From: JAUILH01 sp965230535
GTDB lineage: Bacteria; Bacteroidota; Bacteroidia; Flavobacteriales_D; JAUILH01
Assembly (NCBI GenBank): GCA_965230535.1
Contig: OZ246010.1
Span: 1,178,001 to 1,242,000, forward strand
Length of the DNA stretch: 64,000 nucleotides
Reading direction: 5' to 3'
Shown in pieces: positions 18,751-27,149 of this stretch. The number at the start of each line of letters is the position of its first letter. Position 1 is the first letter of the stretch. The notes under the pieces were generated by a model that searched no databases, was not told the origin of the DNA, and saw only the letters and a program-made list of their open reading frames with translations. Made by a program: the position numbers and the translations under genes.

Positions 18751-18758
18751 TACCTTTG
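18751..18758 (+). promoter_or_regulatory. -7 box for the exopolysaccharide operon
   Basis: TACCTTTG matches TAnnTTTG. It lies 15 bases before the chosen TTG start at 18774. This supports the downstream start because a TTG at 18747 would lie upstream of the transcription start. No -33 TTG is evident. Confidence 0.45.
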
Positions 18759-18773
18759 CAGGAATTTTGCTAT

Positions 18774-20852
18774 TTGAAACCTATTTTGCTCATATTGACA
18801 ATGTTATCTTGCCTGAATGGCTTGACTCAATCTGCTGATTCCCTTAACCAGCGGATTGACAATGCTATACAGAATTTACAGTCGGTTTGGCAACAAAATA
18901 ACGCCTTTGCAATTAAGGGAGATACCATCAATGACAGACTGCTCCACAGCCTCCTTAATTATCAGGTAAATCACACCAATCAGAGCAGTGTTTACGCCGA
19001 ACAACTGGCAAGACTCAAGGCGCAACTGTACCACAAAGACTGGGGACTAAGAGCAGGCGTTAGTTATCTTGAAAATCTTGATCCTGCTCCGGACGATGAC
19101 AATCTCTTTTATTTCAGGCGGATACAAGCCGGACTGACCTGGGACATTTTAAAGAACGGTTTTGTATCTCACAGATATAAAGAAAAGGTCATCAATGCTG
19201 AAGCCGACCTACAGACTCAGGAATTATCAAAAGACAAGAAAAAAGAAGACTACTTAAGTCGATGGCATTCCATTCTCTTCATGTTTAATCAGGTTAAAGT
19301 AGATATCCTGAATAACCGAAAAAACATTGTGAGCACACAACTGGATTATGCGAGAGAATTTCACAGAACCAAGCTCCTGAAAAAGGAAGAACTCATTGCT
19401 ATTGAAGCCAAAATGTCTGAAATAGAGGCTATGTTCAATATTTACGAAACTTATAATGATCAGTTGCCTCCAGATTACCCTACTGTTGTGAGTTATGCTG
19501 ATAACATTCCGGTTTTTGACATCAACTACAGTCTTTTACTAAACGATTTCAGACAATATGCTTCTGACACCGTTCTTCAACTCAATGAAGACGTTTTAAA
19601 ATACCAGACCAGCGTGCTTCACGACATTCAATTAAGAACCTTCTTTAGATATAACTGGTACGACATTGTAAGTAACGTTACCGGAAACCGATCGTTCTTC
19701 TCATTTGGTTTAAATGCATCCATCCCGATTCCCTTTAATCATAAACTGAAACAAGACATTGCCAGAACGGAATTTGAATTGGAGAAATTTAAAGGAGAAG
19801 AGGCACTTAACGACATTCAGAAGGACCTCATCAATGATGCTTACGAGTACCGCTATAAACTTAAGCAACACGTTAATTTCTACGAAAAGAGAACTAAATA
19901 CCTAGAATTACTCAGACAAGAAAGTGTGCTTTTGAAATTAGATCCTCTGGACTTCAATCCTATAAAAGCACTTGGACTCATTGATGACATTCTGAAAATT
20001 GACATTGAATTGATAGAACTCAATCAGAACATGTATCTCAAGATTTTGAAACTCTATACAAAATTGCCCTACATCAGATCAAGGGAACTTATCAAACCTT
20101 TTGAGATGCCTGACGCCGAACACAGAGAGCACGACATTAACCGTTCTTTCTATGTATGGTCTTCTTCAATAAAGAAGTACTCCTCTGAATTCATCACGGA
20201 ATACCTCAAATACAATGATGCAGACGAAATTGTTCTTTCCATTAACAATGATTCAGATTTAGACTCATCAAGAAAAGCTTTGTTTGAAGCCCTGGACAAC
20301 AAAAATCACCAGATACATTTGATGATTGGGCGAAACAAACTGATTCATGAAGGCAATATGACAGCCTATTTGAATGAACTCAAACTAGATTCAATAAATT
20401 ACGACGGGATTCATTTGGACATTGAACCTCACACCTTTGACGACTGGTCGGAAAACAAAATCACTTACCTTCAAAAGTACAATGAGCTTCTTGACGAGAC
20501 CATCGAATTTGCCTCAAAAGGTAACAAGACGGTGAGTATTTCCGTACCACTGCACTATCCTGAAGATGAGATGCAAAAAATCATCTCTAAGGTGGACAAG
20601 GTTTATTTTATGTGCTATGAAAATGTTAAAACCGATTTCATAGTGAGAAAACTCAGTCCATATGCGGGTGTTGCGAATAAATTATGTATTGCTTTGAGAA
20701 CGGAAGATTTTAAATCGAGAATTGAAATGGAGCAGAAGTTTGATGACATCAGATCTAAGATTGGTGTAAGTGCTTTCTGTTTGCACGATTTAGATTCTGT
20801 ATATCAATTGGACCTTAAAAATGTGAACCAGCGAAGGCATGAAGAGCATTAA
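18774..20852 (+). CDS. TolC-like outer-membrane channel fused to a GH18-like hydrolase domain
   Basis: The TTG at 18774 gives a good signal peptide (KPILLILTMLSCLNGLTQ), so I prefer it to an in-frame TTG at 18747. Of 692 residues, about 20-430 resemble an outer-membrane efflux protein: long heptad helices with barrel-like strands (RTFFRYNWYDIV, SFFSFGLNASIPIPF) and the repeated two-half layout of TolC. From about 440 a different module begins that reads as a TIM barrel of the GH18 type: DGIHLDIEP contains the probable catalytic Glu551 with Asp549 and Asp544 (the usual DxxDxDxE has His in place of one Asp), and YFMCYEN near 611-617 matches the later MxYD-like strand. The gene overlaps the adaptor gene by 14 bases. 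A role in exporting and trimming a polymer is inference; the fusion is unusual. Confidence 0.75.
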   Translation: MKPILLILTMLSCLNGLTQSADSLNQRIDNAIQNLQSVWQQNNAFAIKGDTINDRLLHSLLNYQVNHTNQSSVYAEQLARLKAQLYHKDWGLRAGVSYLENLDPAPDDDNLFYFRRIQAGLTWDILKNGFVSHRYKEKVINAEADLQTQELSKDKKKEDYLSRWHSILFMFNQVKVDILNNRKNIVSTQLDYAREFHRTKLLKKEELIAIEAKMSEIEAMFNIYETYNDQLPPDYPTVVSYADNIPVFDINYSLLLNDFRQYASDTVLQLNEDVLKYQTSVLHDIQLRTFFRYNWYDIVSNVTGNRSFFSFGLNASIPIPFNHKLKQDIARTEFELEKFKGEEALNDIQKDLINDAYEYRYKLKQHVNFYEKRTKYLELLRQESVLLKLDPLDFNPIKALGLIDDILKIDIELIELNQNMYLKILKLYTKLPYIRSRELIKPFEMPDAEHREHDINRSFYVWSSSIKKYSSEFITEYLKYNDADEIVLSINNDSDLDSSRKALFEALDNKNHQIHLMIGRNKLIHEGNMTAYLNELKLDSINYDGIHLDIEPHTFDDWSENKITYLQKYNELLDETIEFASKGNKTVSISVPLHYPEDEMQKIISKVDKVYFMCYENVKTDFIVRKLSPYAGVANKLCIALRTEDFKSRIEMEQKFDDIRSKIGVSAFCLHDLDSVYQLDLKNVNQRRHEEH

Positions 20853-21978
20853 TTTTAAGAGACAAGAATCTGTGCTCAGATACGCTGATGAGCAGAAACC
20901 CGGTAAAAAGAAAATTAACTGGGACCGAATCATCTATTTCCTGATTCTTGGATTGGTCATTTTCTTTTTGGTTCGTTGGATCGTACTTAACACCTTATAT
21001 ATAGAGGCGGACGGACAGGTTATTTTTGAGAGCAGAAATATCCAAAATGTTGACGATTCGAGAATCATTGAGTTTAAAGTTGAAGAAGGCGATGAAGTTG
21101 CTGTGGGAGATACACTTTTTAGCTACATCAATGATGAGGATGAAAAGAATGCAAATGCCGGTGGTGGATATGGTCATTCAGACAATGCATCCAGTCTGAG
21201 CGTTGGAGACATCACCATAAACAAGGTCAAATCTCCTGATTGGATAGACAAAGAGATTTTCAGTACCAAAAAGCAAATGGCTTTGAACAACAGCCAGATT
21301 CGAGAGAACCAAAAACTCATTGAGTCTCTCAGTGCCAATGTTTCTCGCTTAGAACAGGAAGTGGTATTGGACGTCATTCCAAAATCCAGATTAGATGATA
21401 TTTATATGTCAATTGAAAGACTGGAAGCCGATATCACGCAACAACAATCAGAAAATGGCTACTTCAATTCTTACCTGGCTGAGTTAAGAAAACTCAAAGC
21501 CATGCAAGAAGCTGAACCGAAAGACGAAAACAAAGGCATCAACCTGTCTAATAGTAGTAATGCCAGTTCTGGCAATGGTGATGATGACGATGAATTGAGA
21601 TATTTTATCAGTCCAATTGAAGGTACCATTACAAGAATTTTCTTCAATAATTATGAAGTCGCCCTTAAGTCTGACGTGATCATGTCTATTCACAAACCTG
21701 AAAACATCAAGATCAAAGCTTATGTGAGCCAGGAAGACATAGACGAATTCAGAATTGGAGATGAGGTTGAGATCGTTTTCCCGGACGACACAAAAAGTAC
21801 AGGGTACATTGAAAAATTCCATTTCACAACCAGTCGTCTGCCGGAAGAATTTCAAAAGAAATATGAACCAACAACCAGATCTATTTTGGTTGATGTAGTT
21901 CCAACCAGTCCTGCAGCTTCACAGAAATGGCAGGCTTATTATAAAATTGCAGTGGTTATCAGAAAATCGAAATACTAG
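20839..21978 (+). CDS. HlyD-family periplasmic adaptor for polysaccharide export
   Basis: The 379-residue protein is a membrane-fusion (HlyD/EmrA-type) protein. One N-terminal helix (about residues 32-55, FLILGLVIFFLVRWIVL) anchors it in the inner membrane; a split lipoyl-like half follows (VEEGDEVAVGDTLFSY near 77-93), then a coiled-coil hairpin (about 130-220), an Asn/Ser/Gly/Asp-rich linker, the second lipoyl half (FISPIEGTITRIFFNNYEV) and a beta-barrel domain (IKIKAYVSQEDIDEFRIGDEVEI). It overlaps the TolC-like gene by 14 bases, and the zinc-ribbon gene begins 1 base after it stops. Its likely partners are the TolC-like channel and the GT2 synthase, giving a trans-envelope conduit. No ABC ATPase is present, unlike type I secretion. 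Confidence 0.88.
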   Translation: MKSINFKRQESVLRYADEQKPGKKKINWDRIIYFLILGLVIFFLVRWIVLNTLYIEADGQVIFESRNIQNVDDSRIIEFKVEEGDEVAVGDTLFSYINDEDEKNANAGGGYGHSDNASSLSVGDITINKVKSPDWIDKEIFSTKKQMALNNSQIRENQKLIESLSANVSRLEQEVVLDVIPKSRLDDIYMSIERLEADITQQQSENGYFNSYLAELRKLKAMQEAEPKDENKGINLSNSSNASSGNGDDDDELRYFISPIEGTITRIFFNNYEVALKSDVIMSIHKPENIKIKAYVSQEDIDEFRIGDEVEIVFPDDTKSTGYIEKFHFTTSRLPEEFQKKYEPTTRSILVDVVPTSPAASQKWQAYYKIAVVIRKSKY

Positions 21979-21979
21979 T

Positions 21980-23413
21980 ATGAGCAAAGATTTGACATCA
22001 AAACCATTGTTTGGAGATAATTTCGTTGAGCATGACGGGTATCGCTACTACATCATGAAGGATCATGATATGGTAAATTTGAGCGAACTCATTGCCTATG
22101 ATGCCATCATCATCGAAGGAACTTCTCCTAAGCTCATAGAAGAAAAGGTCAGTAACATTAGAAAGAACCTCAATCAGGCTTTCTTTCTGATTCCGGTATT
22201 CGTTCTCAAAAGCAATTTCACATTACCAATCTACGTAGAGGAATTAATTGATGGCAGCATCTTTTCGATAGATCAGGTGAATTTGGTAACTCCCATTGTT
22301 CACAAAATTCATTTGAGAAATAATGAGGTTACTATTAATACAGCACTGTCTTATGAAGCGCAATTGATTAGCAAGACTCTGACCTTTATGTACTCAAGGG
22401 AAATGAATCAATTGAATGCCCAGCTTCATCACAATTCAGGCATTGGTTTTACCTACCCCATTCTTTCAGTGAATTTTGAACCGAAAGAAGAGTACCACGT
22501 TCTTGAAATTCTTGAAATCGCAGAAAAGGAAGGTGTCCTTATGTCGGAATTCCATGACAGAACGCACCTATGCAGCCAATGTCACACCGGATTCCTGGCT
22601 TATCGGGAATGTTGCCCTAAATGCGGGTCAGCCAACAGTGAATCTCAGGATATCATTCATCACTTTGTTTGTGGATTTGTAGGTCCGATTAGCGATTTCC
22701 AAAACGAAATTGACGACCAGTTAAATTGCCCTAAGTGTACGAGAACTTTGAGACACATTGGGGTTGATTACGACAAACCATCTGTTCTTCATGAATGTTT
22801 TAATTGTGGACATAAATTCCAGGATTTCAACGTAAGAGCCAAATGTGTAACTTGTACTTTCGACAATGATGTCCAGCAATTAATTGGTAGAGAAATCAGC
22901 AATTATACTCTGAGTAAGAAAGGAGAAATGGCAGCCATCAACGGCTTCACGTCTACTTCAAAAGATATTGAAGACATTATCGGAACCGTTAAGCTGGATA
23001 CTTACAGAACCATGTTGAAGTACGAGATTGAGCGTATTAGACAGACCGATGGAAAAAGTAACATCTGTGCCATTCATATTGCCAATTCAGGACAGTTATA
23101 CTCTAAGATTGGAAGCGACATGCAGAAATCTTTGCTCAAAGACATGGTTGAGTTGGTGAGAAGGAACATTCGATCTTCAGATATGATCACCTTCTACGAT
23201 TCCAGCACAATTCTGCTTTCAATGAACGACATTCCACTGAAAGTTGGACAAAACATCATTTCGGAAATTTGCGCCCTCATAGAAAATCTGCTAAAAACGA
23301 ATTTCAAGGATTTGGAAATCGATATTCAGTACAACATCAAACGAATCAACTTTAAGCTGTCTAACGAACTCCAAATCCAACAGGTCATCAAAGATTTTTA
23401 CCCTGATGTTTGA
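21980..23413 (+). CDS. Cytosolic zinc-ribbon protein with degenerate GGDEF-like C-terminus
   Basis: Start chosen at ATG 21980 (477 residues), just after the adaptor stop; an earlier in-frame ATG would overlap it. No signal or membrane segment is seen. Residues 1-190 are a mixed fold of unknown family. Residues 198-295 carry three pairs of metal-binding cysteines: CSQC with CPKC, FVCG with CPKC, and CFNCG with CVTC, so two to three zinc ribbons are likely. The end (about 345-477) resembles a GGDEF cyclase fold (IRQTDGKSNICAIHIANSGQLY, RRNIRSSDMITFYDSSTILLS) but the signature Gly-Gly-Glu-Glu/Asp-Phe is replaced by YDSST, so it should not make c-di-GMP. It could sense nucleotide and control the synthase. 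A TackOD1-type metal-binding domain is a possible name, unproven. Confidence 0.6.
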   Translation: MSKDLTSKPLFGDNFVEHDGYRYYIMKDHDMVNLSELIAYDAIIIEGTSPKLIEEKVSNIRKNLNQAFFLIPVFVLKSNFTLPIYVEELIDGSIFSIDQVNLVTPIVHKIHLRNNEVTINTALSYEAQLISKTLTFMYSREMNQLNAQLHHNSGIGFTYPILSVNFEPKEEYHVLEILEIAEKEGVLMSEFHDRTHLCSQCHTGFLAYRECCPKCGSANSESQDIIHHFVCGFVGPISDFQNEIDDQLNCPKCTRTLRHIGVDYDKPSVLHECFNCGHKFQDFNVRAKCVTCTFDNDVQQLIGREISNYTLSKKGEMAAINGFTSTSKDIEDIIGTVKLDTYRTMLKYEIERIRQTDGKSNICAIHIANSGQLYSKIGSDMQKSLLKDMVELVRRNIRSSDMITFYDSSTILLSMNDIPLKVGQNIISEICALIENLLKTNFKDLEIDIQYNIKRINFKLSNELQIQQVIKDFYPDV

Positions 23414-24713
23414 TCTTGACGAATTCATAAGTTACATCCAGGCTGTTGGAGCTGCCAAACTCTTCAGGATTTTTTGGTTTTTCGTCATTTTCGAATTTTT
23501 CAGATATGTTTTCATCGATTTTGTGGTTCTTATCAGCTGGCGAATCAAACAGTACTATGATCGTGACAAGCTCCTGGATGCCAAGGCTAATATGGAATTC
23601 GAGAACCCTCTTATTTCCATCATAGTTCCAGGAAAAAACGAAGGAAAACACCTGTTTAAACTCGTTAAAAGTTTACGAGAACAAACCTATCAGAATTTTG
23701 AGCTAATTGTAGTGGATGACGGAAGTGACGATGACACGCCTACCATTGGAAAGACACTTGAGAAGAATGGTTTCATTGATTTGTTTATTCGAAACAGTGT
23801 TCGTGGAGGGAAAGCCTCTGCCGCTAATCTGGCTCTGAGGTTTACCAAGGGGAAATTTATAGTTCATTTGGATGCGGATTGTTCTTACGATCGGGATGCC
23901 ATTGAGAAGATCATCCTTCCTTTTTATATGGATGAAAAAGTAGGTGCTGTGGGTGGAAATGTGATGGTCCGGAACTACAAAGAGAGTCTCGCTACCACAT
24001 TACAGGCAATAGAGTACTACGACACGATTTCTATTGGTCGGATTGTATCTTCTCACCTGGGGATTTACCGAATCATTTCGGGTGCGTTTGGTGCTTTCAG
24101 AAAAGATGTAATGGATAAAATCGAAGGTTGGGATATTGGTCCAGGATTGGATGGTGATATCACGGTAAAAGTCAGGAAGATTGGCTACAACATTAAATTT
24201 GCTCCGGATTCTGTATGCCTCACAAGCGTGCCTAATACATTCAAAAAACTGAGCAGACAACGTCTTCGATGGGATAAATCGATTATCCGGTTTAGGGTAA
24301 GAAAACACAATGATGTATTTAAACCGACCCAGAATTTTAGCTTACTGAACTTCTTTTCTTTTTTGGAAAACATCACTTACAACATCATTCTCAACATTAA
24401 ATGGTATGTGTATGTGATTGACATGCTGTTCAACTTTGTATCACAAATCAAATTCATATTTGTGGCGAACATCTTTCTATATACGGCTTCAAACTACCTC
24501 AAATACATCTTTTTCTACCCATTCAGACCAAGACAAAATGCACCTTTTGCATACTTCCTCCCCTACCTGCCACTTATGGTATTCTACTTTGGCTATTACC
24601 TCAGGATAGTAAGATCGATTGCTTATGTTAAAGAATTCTTCTTTAAGGCATCTTACAAGGACCCATGGAACCCAATTAAAACATCCAATAAAGCAAAAGA
24701 AATTGGCATCTAG
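23406..24713 (+). CDS. Processive family 2 glycosyltransferase (polysaccharide synthase)
   Basis: The 435-residue membrane enzyme has one N-terminal helix (about 17-40), a GT2 catalytic domain and about three to four C-terminal helices. Catalytic signs are intact: Asp104-Asp105 in VVDDGSDDD, Asp156/Asp158 in VHLDADC, the acceptor-site region GAFGAFRKD and GLDGD (249-251), and the processive-synthase motif Gln285-Arg-Leu-Arg-Trp289. This is the arrangement of PgaC/NodC/hyaluronan/cellulose-type synthases that make and extrude a beta-linked homopolymer. No PilZ domain is attached, so c-di-GMP control, if any, would act through another subunit such as the GGDEF-like protein encoded just upstream (8-base overlap). 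Which sugar is polymerised cannot be read from sequence. Confidence 0.9.
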   Translation: MFDLDEFISYIQAVGAAKLFRIFWFFVIFEFFRYVFIDFVVLISWRIKQYYDRDKLLDAKANMEFENPLISIIVPGKNEGKHLFKLVKSLREQTYQNFELIVVDDGSDDDTPTIGKTLEKNGFIDLFIRNSVRGGKASAANLALRFTKGKFIVHLDADCSYDRDAIEKIILPFYMDEKVGAVGGNVMVRNYKESLATTLQAIEYYDTISIGRIVSSHLGIYRIISGAFGAFRKDVMDKIEGWDIGPGLDGDITVKVRKIGYNIKFAPDSVCLTSVPNTFKKLSRQRLRWDKSIIRFRVRKHNDVFKPTQNFSLLNFFSFLENITYNIILNIKWYVYVIDMLFNFVSQIKFIFVANIFLYTASNYLKYIFFYPFRPRQNAPFAYFLPYLPLMVFYFGYYLRIVRSIAYVKEFFFKASYKDPWNPIKTSNKAKEIGI

Positions 24714-25155
24714 TTTCAAAGAAGACATACTGAATCATATTGAAGAAATACTCAGGGAGAAAGAGACTGATTACCTCAAAGCACTTGAAAGTCTGAAACA
24801 AGACCTAACATCAGCTTCCAAAAGTTCTGCTGGCGATAAACATGAAACTGGTCGTGCTATGGTACATTTAGAGCAGGAAAAACTGGGCAAGCAGGTCTTA
24901 AACACTCAAAAAGATCTCAAAACGATTCAGTTGATGAGAAACAATCAGTCGGAAAAAACGGCACTAGGCTCAATGCTTATTACTGACGGACCTACCTTTC
25001 TTCTTGGAATTGGTTTGGGAATCATCAAGCTCGAAGAACAGGAAGTTGTTTGTGTTTCCATGTTGTCTCCAATTGCTCAAAACTTGGCCCGCCTAAAATC
25101 TGGAGATAGTTTTACTTTTGGCAAAAAAACACTTTCTATCAAAGATATTTCCTGA
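24703..25155 (+). CDS. GreA/B-like small protein (family often misnamed 3-oxoacyl-ACP synthase)
   Basis: The frame opens at ATG 24619, but most of that extension lies inside the GT2 gene. A TTG at 24703 gives a product of 150 residues that starts SSFKEDILNHIEEI, so I use it. The N-terminal half is a coiled-coil hairpin (EEILREKETDYLKALESLKQ... VLNTQKDLKTIQLM), the C-terminal half a small beta domain (GSMLITDGPTFLLGIGLGII...FTFGKKTLSIKDIS), as in GreA/GreB transcript-cleavage factors. The acidic tip residues of GreA are not clearly present. Bacteroidota homologues are often labelled 3-oxoacyl-ACP synthase, which the sequence does not support. It is 5 bases upstream of tsaC. Confidence 0.6.
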   Translation: MASSFKEDILNHIEEILREKETDYLKALESLKQDLTSASKSSAGDKHETGRAMVHLEQEKLGKQVLNTQKDLKTIQLMRNNQSEKTALGSMLITDGPTFLLGIGLGIIKLEEQEVVCVSMLSPIAQNLARLKSGDSFTFGKKTLSIKDIS

Positions 25156-25159
25156 ATTC

Positions 25160-25723
25160 ATGGACCAACAGATTATTACAGAAACCGTTGAAGCGCTCAA
25201 ACAAGGAGCCAGTATTTTGTATCCAACAGAAACCGTTTGGGGATTGGGATGTGATGCCACCAATGAAGAAGCTGTAAAAAAAATCACCCAAATAAAAGCC
25301 AGACCCGAAGGCAAGAGTTACCTCATTCTTTTAGCTGAAGACCATCAATTAAACAGATATGTCCGTGAGGTTCCTGATGTTTGTTGGGACATTATAGACA
25401 GTGCAGTAGATCCTATTACACTGATTTACCCTGAGGGCATTAATCTGGCTCCGGGAGTGTGTGCTGAAGATGGTTCCGTGGGTATTCGAATCACATCTGA
25501 TCCCTTTTGTTCTGCACTTGTCAGGAAACTTAACAGACCTATTCTGAGTACTTCTGCCAACCTGTCCGGAGAACCTACACCAACTATGTTTGACGAAATA
25601 TCAGATTCTGTCAAACAACAAGTAGATTATATTGTAAATTTGCCCGCGCACAAAATGAGTGGTAAATCCTCTTCTGTGATGAAAGTTGGCTTAGATGGTT
25701 CCTTCAAAATTATTAGAAAATAA
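25160..25723 (+). CDS. Threonylcarbamoyl-AMP synthase, Sua5/YciO/TsaC family
   Basis: This family makes threonylcarbamoyl-AMP for the t6A37 modification of ANN-decoding tRNAs. The 187-residue product has the family start (EALKQGASILYPTETVWGLGCDATNEEAV), the RPEGKSYLILL segment (KARPxxK motif), and the closing STSANLSGEPTPT and DYIVN(L)P segments. I start at ATG 25160 because an earlier ATG at 25118 would overlap the previous gene and add residues not seen in relatives. At this size it is the short single-domain TsaC/YciO type. It lies 5 bases after the GreA-like gene, and the cca start lies inside its end, so this is a tRNA-modification operon. Confidence 0.92.
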   Translation: MDQQIITETVEALKQGASILYPTETVWGLGCDATNEEAVKKITQIKARPEGKSYLILLAEDHQLNRYVREVPDVCWDIIDSAVDPITLIYPEGINLAPGVCAEDGSVGIRITSDPFCSALVRKLNRPILSTSANLSGEPTPTMFDEISDSVKQQVDYIVNLPAHKMSGKSSSVMKVGLDGSFKIIRK

Positions 25724-27140
25724 AATCACACGCGCTGTTGACAAACCTTTGTTCAACAGTCTTTCTGCTTCTCTGAAAAAGCTCAATTTGGAGGGTTATT
25801 TGGTTGGTGGCTACGTGAGAGATATCATCCTTGAAAGACCAACCAAGGATGTCGACATTGTTGTTGTCGGCTCTGGTATTGAAGCTGCTCAACAATGTGC
25901 TTTAGATCTTGGAGCCGGTAAGGTTAAGGTTTTCAAAAACTTTGGTACTGCGGCATTCAAATATCAGGATACAGATATTGAATTTGTAGGTGCACGCAAG
26001 GAATCTTACCAAAGGAATAGTCGTAAGCCCATTGTTGAAGATGGTACGCTTCAGGACGATCAAAACCGAAGAGATTTCACCATTAATGCGATGGCCATTA
26101 GTTTAAACGCCAATAGCTTTGGGCAGTTAGTTGATCCATTTAACGGCCTGGCCGATCTCAACAACAAGATTATTCGAACGCCGCTGGATCCTGTAATCAC
26201 TTATTCTGACGATCCTTTGCGTATGATGAGGGCCGTCAGATTTGCCAGTCAGCTAGGCTTTTCTATTGAAGAAAAATCGTTTCAGGCTATTTGTGACCAG
26301 CATGCCAGGCTCGACATTATTTCTAAGGAACGAATCACCGAAGAATTGAATAAAATCATTTTGTCAAAGGTCCCTTCTGTTGGATTCAAGCTACTATACA
26401 ATTCTAAACTGCTACACCAGTTTTTCTCAGAGATGGTGGATTTACAAGGTATTGAAACCAGAAATGGCATTTCGCATAAAGACAACTTTTACCATACGCT
26501 GGAAGTATTAGATAATGTTTCGAGCAGATCAAATGACCTTTGGTTGAGATGGGCTGCCATTATGCACGACATTGCAAAACCAGCGACCAAGCGCTTCAAT
26601 CCAAAGGGTGGCTGGACATTCCATGGGCATGAGGATTTGGGATCAAGATGGGTTCCAAAAATTTTCAAGCGTCTAAAGTTGCCTTTGGATCAAAAAATGA
26701 AGTTCGTCCAGAAACTGGTATTCCTTCATTTAAGACCTATTGCTCTTACAAAGGAGGTCGTGACAGACTCCGCTATCAGAAGATTAATTTTTGAAGCAGG
26801 TGAAGACATTGAAGCGCTGATGATGCTGTGCGAGTCGGATATCACATCAAAAAACGAGAAGAAAGTTAAGCTCTACCTGCAACGATTTGAAGAAGTGCGC
26901 CAGAAAATCAAGGACGTAGAAGAGCGCGATAAAATAAGGAACTGGCAACCACCGATCACAGGTGAGGTCATTATGAGTACCTTTGACATGAAGCCATCAA
27001 AGGCCATTGGAGATCTTAAGTCTGCTATTAAAGAAGCCATATTAGACGGAGAAATTCCGAATAATTACGAAGATGCTTATAACTTTATGATCGAAAAGGG
27101 GTTAGAGATGGGACTTAAACCAAGACATCAATCGAATTAA
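25695..27140 (+). CDS. cca: tRNA nucleotidyltransferase (CCA-adding type) with HD domain
   Basis: The 481-residue enzyme adds or repairs the 3' CCA end of tRNAs. The class II nucleotidyltransferase core is clear: GGYVRDIILERPTKDVDIVVVG with catalytic Asp residues, FGTAAFKYQDTDIEFVGARKESY, the RRDFTINAMAISLN helix and the DPLRMMRAVRFASQLGF segment. An HD phosphohydrolase domain follows (WAAIMHDIAKP near 290), then a helical tail. Its start at 25695 overlaps tsaC by 29 bases; no later start fits. In some Bacteroidota the same family is split into A- and CC-adding forms, so full CCA activity is likely but not certain. Confidence 0.94.
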   Translation: MVPSKLLENKITRAVDKPLFNSLSASLKKLNLEGYLVGGYVRDIILERPTKDVDIVVVGSGIEAAQQCALDLGAGKVKVFKNFGTAAFKYQDTDIEFVGARKESYQRNSRKPIVEDGTLQDDQNRRDFTINAMAISLNANSFGQLVDPFNGLADLNNKIIRTPLDPVITYSDDPLRMMRAVRFASQLGFSIEEKSFQAICDQHARLDIISKERITEELNKIILSKVPSVGFKLLYNSKLLHQFFSEMVDLQGIETRNGISHKDNFYHTLEVLDNVSSRSNDLWLRWAAIMHDIAKPATKRFNPKGGWTFHGHEDLGSRWVPKIFKRLKLPLDQKMKFVQKLVFLHLRPIALTKEVVTDSAIRRLIFEAGEDIEALMMLCESDITSKNEKKVKLYLQRFEEVRQKIKDVEERDKIRNWQPPITGEVIMSTFDMKPSKAIGDLKSAIKEAILDGEIPNNYEDAYNFMIEKGLEMGLKPRHQSN

Positions 27141-27149
27141 TTGAGCCAA

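Noticed and set aside
18747..18773. TTG at 18747 as the start of the TolC-like gene
   Set aside because: The -7 box lies at 18751-18758, inside this stretch, and the resulting leader would be an unlikely signal peptide; TTG 18774 fits better.
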